Below the pieces are notes generated by a model, which ran no database searches, had not been told where the DNA came from, and saw only the letters and a list, made by a program, of their open reading frames with translations. From contig NMRA01000090.1 of assembly GCA_002633005.1 (NCBI GenBank), forward strand, positions 1-64,000: a stretch of DNA of 64,000 nucleotides, given 5' to 3'. Of the stretch, positions 1-12,640 are shown piece after piece. Both the position numbers and the translations under genes were made by a program. Every line of letters starts with the position of its first letter. The stretch's first letter is position 1. Source of the DNA: Phoronis australis (taxonomy: Eukaryota > Phoronida > Phoronidae).

Positions 1-549
1 TGGTTTGCCAAACACAAACGAAAATACGAGAGTTACGTACTCGACTATCTTATATGAAGCACATGCCAACTATTTATGCGACTCAAGATAGGAATTCTTA
101 TATGGAAGTGAAAGCCGTATATGTGAAGCGAATGGAACGTGGTCTGGTTGTGCTTTAGAGTGTAAGAGTGAGTATATATTCATTGAATGAAATTCCAGGT
201 CAGCTAACGACAAAGACTTTTTAAAATAACACTATTGGAAAACTTGTTATCATTAAATTCTGGCTGCAAGAAATTCTATGATGGTAAAGTAATGTTTTGG
301 TATCTACTTGAAAGATTGACTGTAAATGATAAGAATCGAAGTTTTAGATTGAACCTCTAATTGCCTGTGAGAAAGAATGCTGTTTTTCACCCTTGAGAAT
401 ATCATCCGTTATTCCTGCTTTAACGTAAGCGATTTTTCAAGATGTGCGTGCCTGGTATCGTTGTTAAAGAGGGATTTTTCACATGCTGAAACCCGTGAAT
501 TTCACGATCTCACGATATCTTTGATGGAATGTGCTGTGGGTAGCCCTAA
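1..549. other. unique sequence with no recognised feature
   Basis: AT-rich sequence to the left of the minisatellite. I see no splice-flanked coding segment, RNA gene or repeat in it. Confidence 0.5.
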
Positions 550-3468
550 TTTGCCCTCCACTTCCAGCTCCTGGTCTCCACTGGCCTCCATTTGCCTCCA
601 CTGCCTTCGGTGGCATCCATTGGCCTCTTGTGGCCTTTGGCGGCCTCTCGTGTTCTCCAGTGGCGACCAGAGGCCTACAGTGGCCCCCAGTAGCCTGCAG
701 TGACCTCCTGTGGTCTCCACTGGCCGCCAGTAGTCTCCAGTGGCCTTAGTGGTGACCTTTGGCCTCCAGTTACCTCCAGTGACTTCCAGTTGTATCCACT
801 GTCCTCCTGTGGTCTTCGATGGCCTCCAGTGACCTCCATGGGTCTCCAGGAGCCTCCAATGTCTTTTAGAGGCACCCGGTGAGCCCTGGTTGTCTGCAGG
901 GGCCTCCAGTGCCTTCCAGTGGCTTCCAGTCTCCTCCAGTGGCCTCCACTATTTTTCCAGTGGGCCCGAGTGGCCTCCACTGATCTCCAGTGGCCTCTAG
1001 TGGCCTGCCTGCGAGATCTCCCGTGGCCTGCAGTTACCTTCAGTGGCCTCCACTGGTCTCTAGTGGATTCAAGTGGACTCAAGTGGCATACAGTGGCCTC
1101 TAATGGCATGTAGTGTCGTCCGGTGGCATTCAGCGGACCCCAGTGTTCCCCAGCGGCCTCCAGTGGCCTCCAGTTGCATCCACTGACCTTCTGTGGCCTC
1201 CGGTTGGCTCCAGTGGCCTCCAATGGCATCCGACGTCCCCCAAAGTACTCCAGTGGCCTTCAGGAGCTACCAGTGGCTTCTTGTGGCATCCACTGGCCTC
1301 CACTGGCCTGTGGTGGCCTCTGGTGAAATGCAGTTGCATCCTGTGACCTCCAATGAGTTTCAGTGGCGTTAAGTGTCCTGCAGTGTCCCCAGTGGCCTAA
1401 AGTGGCCTCCAGTAGTCTCCAGTGGCCTCAAGTAGCCCCCAGTGGTCTCCAGTAGCCTCCAGTGGCCTCAAGTGACCTCCACTGGTCGCCAGTAGCCTCC
1501 AGAGGACTCCGGTGACCTCTGGAGGCCTCCAGTGGCATCCAGCGGCCACCAGAGGGCTCCAGATCCTTCAGTGGCATCCAGCGGTCCCCAGTGGCCTCCA
1601 GTGACCTCCGGTGGCCTCCACTGGCCCTCAGTAGCCTCCAGTAGCCTACCGTGGCTTACGGTGGTCTTCAGTCGCTTCTAGATGACTCCGGTGACCTCTG
1701 GTGGCCTCCAGTGGCATCTAGCCTCCCCTGTCACCTCAAATAGCCTCCAGTGGCCTCCTGTGGCTTCCATTGGCTCCCAGTGGCCTTCACGGGCCTCCAG
1801 TGGCGTCCAGTACTCTCTGATGGCCTCCAGTGACCTTCAGTGTCCTCTTGCGGCCCCCAGTGGCCTCCGGTGACTTGCAAAGGCGTCCAGTGGCCTCCGA
1901 TGTCCTCTGGTGTCCTTCAGTGGCCTCCAGTCGGCATCAGTGGCCTGAACTGACCTCCCGGGCTTTCGCAGGCCTCCACTGGCCACCGGCAGCCTCCAGC
2001 GGCCTAACGTGGCCTCCGGTGGTCTCCGGTGGCCTTCAGTCGCCTTCAGTGGCCTCGGGTGACCTCTGGTGGCCTCCAGTGGGATCCAGTGGCCTCCACT
2101 AACCTCCTGTGGCCTCTAGTTGCCGCAAGTATTATCCAGTGGCCAAACCTGGCCTCCGATGGTCTCCGTTGGCCTTCAGTTGCCTCCAGTGGCCTTCAAG
2201 GGCCTCCAGTGGACTCTAGTGGCATCCAGCGGCCTCCGGTGTCTTCCAGTGACATCCAGTGGCCTTCAACGTCCTCCAGTGTCCACCCGTGGCCTCCAGT
2301 GGCCCCCAGTGTCCTCCAGCGACCCTCAGTAGTCTCCAGTGTCCTCCAGTGACCTCCTTTTGACTCCACTGGCAGCCAGTAGCCTCCAATGCCCTAACGT
2401 GGCCTTCGGTGGTCTCCGGTGGCCTCCAGTGAACTCCAGTGGCTCCAAGTGGCCTTCAGTGGCATCCAACGGCTCCCAGTGGTCTCCAGCGGCCTTCAGT
2501 GGCCTCAAGTGGCATCCACAGACCTCGTGTGGTCTCCGGTGTCCTCCAGTGGCCTCCAGTGACCTCCAATGAACACGAGCGGCCTCCAGGGCTCTCCAGT
2601 GGCCTCTAGTGGTCTCCACGGACCTCCTGTGGCCTCCGTTGACCTTTGGTCAGTGGCCTCCTATTGTATCCATCGGCCAACAGTGGCTTCCAATAGCCTC
2701 CAGTGGCTTCCAATCGCCTCCGCTGGCTTCCAGCGACACCCAGCGGCCTCCAGTGGCCTCCACTGACCTCCTGTGGCCTCTGGTGACCTCCACTGGCAGC
2801 TAGTATCCTCCAGTGGCCTAATGTGGCCTCCAGTGGTCTCTGATGGCCTTCAGTCGCCTCCAGTGGCCTCCACACGCCTTCCGTGAACTTAAGGGCCACC
2901 AGTGGCCTCCAAAGGCCACCAGAGACGTCCTTTGGCATAGCGTGGCCTTCAAGGGCATCCAATGGCCTCCAACGGCCCCCAGTGGCCCTCATTGACTTTC
3001 AGTGGCGTCCAGTGTCCCCCAGTGGCTTGTAGTGGCCCCCAGTGGCCTCCAGCGGCCTCTAGCGACCCCCAGTAGCCTCCAGTGGCCTAACGTGGCCTCC
3101 GGTAGCCTCCGGGGCCTCCAGCGGCCTCCAGCGGCCCGCAGAGTCCTCCAGTGACCTCCAGTGGCCTCAAGTGGCCTCCAGTGACCTCCAATGGACTCGA
3201 GTGGCCTCCACCGGCCTCCAGTGGCCTCTAGTAGACTTCAGTGACATCCAGTGGCCCCCAGTGGCCTCCCACGGCCTCTGGTGGCCTTCAGTGGCCTCCA
3301 GTTGGCTTCAGTGGCCTCCACTGACCTCCTGGGCGTTCGCGGGCCTCCACTAGCCACCGGTAGCCTCCAGTGGCCTAACGTGGCCTCCGGTGGTCTCCGG
3401 TGGCCTTCAGGGGCCTCCAGTGGCATCCACTGACCTCCTGTGGCCTTCAGTGGCCTCCGGTGGCCTAG
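550..3468 (+). repeat. 10-bp minisatellite, left arm (unit CCAGTGGCCT on +)
   Basis: Almost uninterrupted degenerate tandem copies of CCAGTGGCCT/TGGCCTCCAG, roughly 290 units. The unit has no stop codon in any of its three frames on either strand, and 10 bp is not a multiple of 3, so every frame encodes a 10-residue pattern such as WPPVASSGLQ; the apparent open frames are by-products. A higher-order module (CCTAACGTGGCCTCCGG, usually followed by TGGTCTCCGGTGGCC) recurs near 2003, 2392, 2816, 3086 and 3373, which points to segmental duplication inside the array. Confidence 0.95.
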
Positions 3469-6400
3469 AGTGAATTGAGGCCAATGGAGGCAAGGGGAGT
3501 CAAGTGGGAGGAAATTGAGTAGATTAGAGGCCATTGGAGGCCAGTGGTTGCCTTTGAAGGCCAATGGAAAGTATTGGAATCCAGTGGTTACCAATGGAGC
3601 GGCGTGGAGGCCACTGGAGGATAGTGGAGGTCAGTGGAGACCCGTGGAGGCAAGGGTATTCAAATAAAGCCGAATACAGGCCTTTAGACACAAGTGGAGG
3701 CCAGCGAAGACCACTGGAGGCGAGTTCTAGGTAGTGGAGGCCCGTGGAGGCAAGTGGACAGTGGAGGATAGTAGAGGTCAGGGGAGGCCAGTGGCGGTCA
3801 AAGGCGGCAAGAGGAAGCCAGTGGAAAGCAAAGGAGACTAGTGGAGGCGAGTGGGAGGGAGTGGATGTCAATGGATGCCAGTGGAGGCAATTGGAGGCCA
3901 TTAGAGATACGTGGAGGCCAGTGGAGACCCTTCGAGGGCAAACCACAGTGGATGTCTGGTTAAGCGCGTGGAGGCGAGTACAGGCCAGTGGAAACCTTGG
4001 AGGGCAGGGAAGTTTTCTGAAGGCCCGTGGAGGCCCCTGGAGGCCCGTGGAGGCCAAGGGAGGACAGTGGCGGCCAGTGGAGGTTAGAAGAGACCAGTGG
4101 AGGCCTCTGGAATCCGGTGGAGGCCAGTGGAGATAATTGAAATCCAGTGCAGGCCTGTGAAGGCCTTTGGAGGGCAGTGAATGTCACTGAAGTCCCGTAG
4201 AGGCCAGTGTAGGCCAGTGCATGACAATGGTTGCCTGTGGAGGCCAGTGGAAAGTAGTGGAACCCAGTGGTTACCAATGGAGCGGCGTGGAGGCCACTGG
4301 AGGCTTGTGGAGGTCAGTGGAGGCCCGTGGAGGCAAGTGTATTCAAAGAGAGCTGAATAGAGGACATAAGAGACAAGTGGAGGCCAGCGAAGGCAAGTGG
4401 AGGCGAGTTCAGGCCAGTGGAGGCCCGTGGAGGCGAGTTGAGGACATTGAAGGCCAGTAGAGGTCAGGTGAGGCCAGCGGTGGTCTAAGGCGGCAAGTGG
4501 CACTCAGTGGAAAGCAAAGGAGTACAGGTGAGTGGAGTTGAGTGGAGGTGTGTGGGAGAGAGTGGGTGTCAATGGATGCCAGTGGAGGCAATTGGAGGTG
4601 AGTGGAAGTTAGTGGATACAATTGGAGGCCACTGGAGGTCATTCGGGGACAGTGGAAGCCAATAGAGGCCACTGCAGGCCAGTGAAAGCGACTGGAGACC
4701 AATTCAGGCCAATGGAAGCCAAAGATGGCCAGTGGAAACCAGTGGATGCCAAAAGAGGCTAATGGAGGCAAGTGGAGGAGAGTAGAGGTAAGTGGATTGG
4801 AAAGTGGATGCCATTAGAGGAAAGTGAAGGCCATTAGAAGCACGTCGAGGCCATTCAAGGCCAGTGAAGGCCAGCGGAGGCAATTGGAGGCCCGTGGAAG
4901 CCAGTGAAGATCAGTGAAGGCCCGAGGACAGTGGAGGCCAGTAGATGCCAGAGGAGGCTAGTTGAGGCAAGTGGAGGAGAGTAGAGGTGAGTGGAGGAGA
5001 GGGGATGCCAGTAGAGACCATTCGAGGGAAGTGGAGGCCAGTGGAGAAAAGTGGATGATTGTGTAGGCCAGTGGAGGCAAATGTAAGCAAGTGTGGAAGC
5101 GAGTGGAGGCAAGTGGAGGTGAATGGAGGCAATTGGAGAACAATTAAGGCCTTTTTAGGCCATTGGAGTCCACTTGTGCCCAGTGGAGGCCAATGGAAGC
5201 CCTGCAGACTACTGAAAGCCACTGCAGTCTAGTTGAGGCCAGTGGATGTTAGAGGAGGCCAAAGGAGGCCAGTGGAGTCCAGTGGATGCCAAAGTAGGCT
5301 GGTGGAAGCGAGCGGAGGAAATTAGAGTTGAGGGAAGGAGAGTGGGTGCCATTAGAGGCCAGTGGAGTTCTTTAGAGGCATGTGGAGGCCATTCGAGGGC
5401 ACTGGAGACCATTCGAGGGCAATGGAAGCCAGTGGATGTCATTGCAGTTGATTAGAGGCCAGTGGAGGCAAGTGGAGGCCAGTGAAGGCCAGCGGAGGCA
5501 ATTGGGGGCCAGTGGACACTAGTGGAGGCCATTGGAGTTCTGTTAGGGCCAGAGGATATTGGAGGCCAGAGGAGACCACAAGAGGGCAATGAAGGCCACT
5601 GAAGGCCCGTGGAGGCGAGTAGAGGAAAATGGATGCCAGAAACGCTAGTGGAGGCAATTGGAGACCAGTGGAAGACAGTGGAGGCCTGTGTAGGCGCGTG
5701 GAGGCGAGAGGAGGACATTGGAGGTACGTAGAGGCTAATGGAGGCTTTTAGAGGCCATTGGAGACGGGTGGAGGGCAGTATATGCCACTGTAGGCCTGAG
5801 GAGGCCAGTGGAAGACAGTGGAGTCTAATAGAGACCAGTGGAAGCCATTGGAAGCCATTGGAAGCCATTGGAAGCCAGTGGAGGAAATTGGAATCCGGTG
5901 GAGCTCTGTGGAGGCTAGTGGAGGCTTTTGGAGGGCAGAGAATGCCACTGAAATCCCGTAGAGGCCAGTGCAGAACAGTACAGGCTAGTAGAAACCAGGG
6001 GAGGCAATTCGAGGCCAATTGAGGCATCTGGAGGCCATTGAAGGCGAGTGAAGGACATTGGAGGGGAGTGGAGGTTACTAAAGTACAGTTAAGGACATTG
6101 GAAGTCAGTGGAGGTCTGTGGAGGTCATTGGAGCAAGTAGGGGACATTGGATGTCGGTTGAGGAGAGTGGATTCCAGTCAGGCAAGTGGAGGATTTTGGA
6201 GGCGATTACAGGCCATTGGAAACCTTTGGAGGCCATTGGAGGTCTTTGAAGGCCATTGGAGACCTTTGGAGGCCATTCGAGATTGGCGGAGGACAGTGCA
6301 GAACACTGAAGGTCAGAAGAGGAAAGTGGAGAGCGGTGGAAGCAATTGGAAGCCAGTGAATGCCTGTGGAGGCGAGTGGAGGCCATTCGAGGATATTGGA

Positions 6401-9400
6401 GGTCAGTAAGGGAGGTTGGAGGAAAGTGGAAGCCAGCGGAGAGCAGCGGTGGCCAGTGAAGGATCGGGGAGGCCAGTGGAGGCTAGTGGAGGCAATTGAA
6501 GACGAGTGGAGGACCTAAAAAGCAGGTGGATGCCACTGGAGGCCATTCAGAGGCCATTGAAGGCCGGTTGAGGAAAAAGGAGGCCAGTGAAGGCCATCGG
6601 AGGTACGTGGAGGCCAGTGTAAACCAGTCGAGGGTAGTGGAGCTCAGTAGAAGCAAGTGGATGCCTGTGTAGGCCATTGGAGGTGAATGGAAGCGAGTGT
6701 GGAGACGAGTGGAGGCAATTTGAGAAAATTGGAGGCCATTTCAGGCCATTTGAGACCAGTTGAGCCCAGTGGATGCCAGCGGAGGCCGGAGGAGGCCAGG
6801 GGAAGGCAGTGGAGGCGAGTACCGGCCAGTGGAGACTCGTGAAGACCAGTAGAGGACGATGGAGGTCAGTGGAGGCCAGTGGCGGTCAAAGGCGGAAAGT
6901 GGAAGCCAGTGCAAGCTAAAGGAGGGTAGCGCACGCGAGTGGAGGCGAGTGGGGGCGAGTGGAGGCGAGTGGAGGCATGTGGGTGAGATTGGATGTCAAT
7001 GGAGGCCAGTGGATTGAGTGGAGACCATTAGAGACAAGTGGACGCCAGTGAAGACTATCCGAGGGCAGTGGAGAACAGTGGAGGCCAGTGGAGGACTTTG
7101 GAGGCGAATACAGGCCACTAGAGGCCATTTGATGCCGGTGGAAGAGAGTGAGGCCAGTGAAAGCCAGTGGAGTTCAGTGAAGGCCACTGAAGCCCCGTGG
7201 AGGCGAGTAGAGGTCAATGGAAGCCAGAAAGGCCAGTGGAGGCAAGTGGAGGCCAGTGTAGGACAGTGGAGGCCGGTGGAGGCCAGTGTATTTCAGAAGA
7301 CGCCAATGGAGGCCAGTGGAGGCAAGTGGATGCCTCTGTAGGCGCTTGGAGGCGAGTAGATACCAGTGGAGGCCAATAGAGAAAAGTGGAGACCACTGGA
7401 AGGCATTGAAATCCATTGAATGCCTGCTGAGGCAGTGGAGGCTAGTGGAGGACAGTGGAGGCTAGTTGAGACCATTGGAGATGATTGGAAGCCATAGGAG
7501 GTCAGTGGAGGCAAATGGAAGCCAGTCCGGGACTCTGGAGGCCAGTGGAGGCCATTGGAGGGCAGTGAATGCCACTGAAGTCCCGTGGAAGACAGTAGAG
7601 ACCAATGGAGGACAATGGAGTTCAGTGGAGTCTATTAAAACCATTGGAGGCCATTAGAAGATGATGGATGCCTGTGTAGGTGCGTGAAGGCAAGTGGAGG
7701 CCGTTGGAGACGAGTAGAGGCCAGTGGAAACCATTAGAGGCCATTGTAGACCACTGGAGGGCAGTGGATGCCACTGAAATCCCGTGGAAGCCAGTGGAGG
7801 CTTGTGGAGACCAGTGGAGTCTTGTGCAGGAAACTGGAGGTCAGAGGATGCCACAGGCCAGTGGAGGCCACTGGAGGCGGAGGCAATTAGAGACAGCGGA
7901 AGCATTGGATGCAAGTAGAGGCCACTGGAGGCGATTAGAGGCCAGCGGAGTCAGGTGGCGGCAAATGGACTGTATTGGAGGTCATTAAAGACAATTGGAG
8001 GTCAGCGGATGCCAGTGGAGGCCCGTGGAAAACAATGGTGTCCAGTGGTGGCTTTGGAGCGCCGTGGACGCCACTGGAGGACAGTGGAGATCAGTGGATG
8101 CCTGTGGAAGCCATTGAAGGCCCGTCGAGCCAAGTGTATTTATTTGGAGCCGAATAGATTCCATTAGAAGCAAGAAGAGACCAGAAAATGCCAGTGCAGG
8201 CGAGTATAGGCCAGTGGTGTCCCGTGGATTCCAGTAGAGGACAGTAGAAGCCAATGGAGGGGAACCTAGGCCAGTGGAGGCGAGTGGAGCACAGTGGAAG
8301 CCAGTGAAGTCCAGTGGATGCCAGTGGAGGCCTTTGGTGGCCAAAGGCGGCAAGTGGACGCCTGTGGATGCCAAAGGAGGCTAGTGGAGTGGTGTGAGGT
8401 AGAGTGGATGCCATTGAAGGCCAGTGGGGGCGAGTAGAGGTGAGTGAGGGAAAGTGAATGCCATTAGAAGTCAGCGGGGGCCTTGAGGGGCCATTCGAGG
8501 GCAGTGGAGGCCATGGGATGTCTGTGTAGGCGACTGGAGGCCATCAGAGTGGAGTACAGGTAACTGGAGGCCAGTGAAGACCTTGGAGACACGTGGGGAC
8601 GTGAAGGGCAGTGGAAACCTTTGAGGCCCGAGGACAGTGGAGGCCAGTGGAAGCCGCTGGAGGGCAGTGAAGGCCACTGAAGGCCCGTGGAGGCCAGTGG
8701 ATGCCAGAAACGCAGGTGGAGGCGAGTGGGGGGCAGTGGAGACGAGCAGAAGCCAATACATGACAGAAACGTCAGTGGAGGGCAGTAGAGGCCAGTGGAG
8801 GCCAGTGGATGTAAGAAGACGCCAGTGGAGGCCAGAGGAGACCAGTGGAGGCCAGTGGAAATCAGTGGAGGCCAGTGGAGACCACTGGAGACCAGTGAAG
8901 GTCCGAAGACAGTGGAGACCAATGGAGGCCAGTGGAGACCAGTGGAGGCCACTGGAGGGCAGTGAAGGCCATTGAAGGTCTGTGGATGCCAATGGAGGCG
9001 AGTGGAGGAAAGTGCAGGCGAGTGGAGGCCAATGCAGCCCATTGGAATCCGGAGGAGAACAGTGGAATTCAGTAGAGGCCACTGGAGGCTAGTGAGGCTA
9101 TTAGAGGGAAGTGGAGACTAGTGGAGGTTATTTGAGGCCAATGGAGGCGAGCGGAAGTGAGTGAAGGCCACTGATGACCCGTGGATGTCAGTGGAAGCGC
9201 GTGAAGGCCAGTGGAAGCCTGAGGAGGTAGGGGAAGTAAGCGGATGCTAATGAAAGCTAGTGGAGGCATGTGGAGGCAAGTGGAGGCGAACAGACGCCAG
9301 TGGTGGTTAGTGGAGGTCATTGGAGACAACTGGAGGCTATTGGAGGCGAGTAGACGTGAATGGAGGAGAGTGGGTGCCATTAGAGACAAGTGGAGGCCAG

Positions 9401-12085
9401 TGGAGGGCATTCGAGGGCAGAGGAGTCCAGTGGATTCCTGTGTAGGCGAGTGGAACCATTGGAGGCAACTAGAGCCCGGTGTAGGCCAGTGAAGACATGC
9501 AGAGTCAAGTGGGGACCAATGAAGACCTGTAGAGGGCAGTAGAAAATGGTGAAGGCCCGAGGATAGTGGAGGACATTGGAGGCCAGTGGAGGGCAATGAA
9601 GGCCACTGAAGGCCCGTGGAGGCTAGTGGAGGCGACTAGAGGCCAGTGGATGCCAGAAACGCCCGCGGAGGCCAGTGGAGGCTGGTAGAGGCAAGTGGAG
9701 GCCAGTGGAGGACAGTGGATGCCAGTGGAGGCCTGTGGAGGCCAATGGAAGCCAGTGGAGGCCAGTGGAGGGCAGAGGACAACGGAGGCAACTAGAGGGC
9801 AGTGAAGGTCACTGAAGGCCCGTGGAGGCAAGGGGAGGAGAGTTGAAGCCAGTGGATGGCAGAAAACGCCAGTGGAAGCCAGTAGAAGGCAGAGGAGTCC
9901 AGTGGAAGCCAGTGGATGCAAATGGAGGCGAGCGGGATCGAGTGGAGGCCAATGGAGGCAAGTGGAGGCCATTGAAAATAAGTGGAGGTGAGTGTGGAGG
10001 CGAGTGGAGGCAATCGGAGCTGAATGCAGGCCATTGGAGAAAAGTGGAGGCCATTATAGGCGATTGGAGGCCATTCGACGGCAGGGGAAGCCAATGAAAA
10101 CCACTACAGGCCCGTGAAAGCCTTTGGGGCCAGTTGAGGCCAGAGGAGGCTAATGGAGGCCCGCGGTGGCGAGTGGAGGCCACTGGAAGCCGGAGGAGGC
10201 CACTGGAGGCGAGGGGAGGCTAGTGGAGGCATGCAGAGGTAGGTAAAGGCCATTGGAGTCCAGCGGAGGCCAGCAGAGGCCGGTGGCGGAGAGTGGAGAC
10301 CGGTTGATGCCAGCAGACGCCAGTGGAGGCAAGTGGAGACTAGTGGAGAACAGTGAGGTACCGTGGAGGCCAGGGGAGGGGAGTAGAGGCCAGTGGATGC
10401 TAGTAGACGCCAGTGGATGCCAGTGGCAGGTAGAGGGGGCCAGTGGAAATCAGTGGATTCTAATGGAGGCGAGCAAAGGCGAGTGGAGGAAAGTGAAGAA
10501 CATTGGAGGCCATTCGATACCACTGGAAGCCAAGGGCTGCCACTGCACGCTCGTGAAAGCCACATGAGGCCAGTTACGGCCAGTGGAGTCCTTTGGGTGC
10601 CCGTGGTGACAAGCGGAGGCCATTGGAGGCAACTGGAAGCCAAAGGAGACCAGTGGAGGCTAGTGCAGGCAAATGGACGCGACTGGAAGCTATTAGAGGC
10701 AGGTGGAGAGCAGTGGAGGCCATTCGAGGCCAATGGAGGCCAGTGGATGCCAGTGGAGGCCACTGGAGGCGAGAGACGGCCACTGAAGGCCGGTGGAGGC
10801 CAGTGAATGCCCATGGAGGCCAGTGGAGTTCAGTAGAGGCCAGTGGATGCCCATGGAGGCCAGTGGAGTTCAGTGGAGGCCAGTGGAAGCTAGTGGAGGC
10901 CAGTGGAAGCCAGTGGATGCCAATGGAAGCTAGTAGGGGAGAGTGCAGGCAAGTGGAGCCAAGTGGGAGTTAGTGGAGGTCAATTGGAGACCAGTAGAGG
11001 CGAATGGATACCCATGGAGGCCATTGGAGGTCAGTGAAGGTCATTGGATGCAAGTGAAGGTCACGGGAATCTAGTGGATGCCACTGAGGCTAGTGAAAGC
11101 CACTAGAGGCCAGTGGTGGCAAGTGGAGGCCATTGGGGGCCAGTGAAGGTAGTGGAAGCCAGAGGAGACCAGTGGAATCCAGTGGAAGACAATGGAGGCT
11201 AGCGAGAAGAGGCAAGGGGGGGTAACTGGAGGCCATTGGAGTTAAGTGGAGGCCCTTGAAGACAATTGGAGTTGACTGGAGGTCATTGAAGACAATATGA
11301 GGCCAGTGGAGGCTGCTGGAGGCCACTGATGGTCATTGAGAGCCACCGGAGGTCAGTGGATGTCCGTGGAGGCCAGTAGAGGCCGGTGGAGGTCAGTGGA
11401 CGATATTGAAGGCCATTGGAGGAACCGTGGAGACGAGGAAAGGCGATTGGACGCCAGTGGAGGCTGGTGGATGCAAAGTGGAGGCCATTCAAACCAGTGG
11501 AGACCCCTGGAAGCAAGTGAAGGCCACTAGACGCCAGTGGAAGCCAATGGAGGCCAGTGCAAGCCATTGGTGTCCACCGATAGCCAGTGGAGGCCAGTGT
11601 AGGTCAGTGGATGCCAGTGGTGGACAATGAAGGCCCGTGGAGGCCAGTGGTGGGTCGTCGATTGCATTAGAGGCACGTGGAGGCCAGTGGAAGACAGTGT
11701 AGTCCAGCGGAGACCACTGTAGGCCAATGAAAGCCAATGGAAGCCATTCGAGACAGTGGAGGCCAGTGGAGCCCACTAGAGGATAGTGGAGGTCTTTGGA
11801 GGCCAGTTTTGGCTGCACTTGGATGGCACTGGAGGCTAGAAGAGGCCAGTGGAGCCCAGTAAAACAACTGTCGGCCAGTGGAGGCCAATGGAGGTCCATG
11901 GAGACTAGTGCAGGCCAGCTGAGGACAGTGGAAGCCAGCGGAGGGCAGTGGAGGCAGGCCGGTGGAGGGGCGTGGAGGTCATCACAGGCAATTGGAGGCT
12001 AGTGGAAGCCATTCAACGCCAGTGGAGGCCAATGGTGGCAAGTAGAGGCGAGTGGAGGCCATTGGAGACTAGTGGAGGCGAGTGT
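3469..12085 (-). repeat. 10-bp minisatellite, right arm (same unit, inverted)
   Basis: About 8.6 kb of the reverse-complement unit (GGAGGCCAGT on +), directly abutting the left arm, so the whole array is a giant imperfect inverted repeat. Higher-order copies are visible. The block at 3583-3730, containing CCAGTGGTTACCAATGGAGC and a non-unit insert GTATTCAAA, recurs 682 bp later at 4265-4411, and a relative of the insert occurs near 8135. A second block with GATGCCAGAAACGC recurs near 5632, 8699 and 9648. No coding or RNA feature is supported here. Confidence 0.95.
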
Positions 12086-12089
12086 TCAT

Positions 12090-12146
12090 ACGTGTTTTTG
12101 AATGAGAAAAGCCGAGTTTTTAGCCGTGGCCCACTTTGTCTGTAAG
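12090..12146 (+). repeat. flanking direct repeat, copy 1
   Basis: The segment CGTGTTTTTGAATGAGAAAA, followed by AGCC, a T-run and AGCCGTGGCCCACTTT, lies at the right edge of the minisatellite. It is repeated about 395 bp downstream, where it again borders minisatellite units. This suggests the array edge was duplicated or broken by rearrangement. Confidence 0.75.
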
Positions 12147-12483
12147 CTGATGGCTGTCGTTTGCTTAGAACTCCTGTCGCCTGCTGACTGATGAAACGGG
12201 TGCGATTTCAGGTAGCTGATAGACAGATCGAAACTTCCAAAAATGTAGCTGCTAAAGCGTATATGACCACATTTTTAGAATCTAGAGAGAACGAGCATTA
12301 TGAATCTGTTGTCAGATTTTTTTCTAGCACTTGCAGGCAAGTAGTAAATTTGGGGAGCAACTTGTCAAATTTGGCGTTTCTTGGTCCTTGTTTTATGCGC
12401 CGGTAGAGTTTAAATATAGGTCGTGTAACAAGTTTGGTGGGAGGTTTGAGGGGTTTATTGAAAGAAATCGTCATGAAACTGAT

Positions 12484-12540
12484 TCACGTGTTTTTTGAAT
12501 GAGAAAAGCCAGGTTTTTTTTAGCCGTGGCCCACTTTCCG
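12484..12540 (+). repeat. flanking direct repeat, copy 2
   Basis: Second copy of the edge segment (TTTTTTGAATGAGAAAAGCC, then AGCCGTGGCCCACTTT). It immediately precedes a small outlying patch of minisatellite units. Confidence 0.75.
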
Positions 12541-12640
12541 CTCGCCTCCTGGAGCCTTTACTCGCATCTACTGGCCTCTACTCGCGTCCACTGGCTTCCG
12601 GTGGCCTTTTCTCGCCTCCACCGGCCTCTACTGAGAAATA
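12541..12640 (+). repeat. outlying minisatellite patch in flipped orientation
   Basis: About 100 bp of units of the type CTACTGGCCTCTACTCGCCT, in the orientation of the left arm rather than the adjacent right arm. It lies just after direct-repeat copy 2. Confidence 0.7.

Noticed and set aside
550-12085. Dozens of open frames of 60-236 codons with WPP/LASTGLHW or EASGGQWR repeats
   Set aside because: The 10-bp unit is stop-free in all six frames, so long open frames are automatic. They overlap on both strands and break at random, and no start or splice context supports coding.
550-12085. Minisatellite unit (CCACTGGAGGCC) as CTCF sites
   Set aside because: It differs from the CTCF core at two or three key positions and lacks the GGC-R end. 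The resemblance is too weak to claim.
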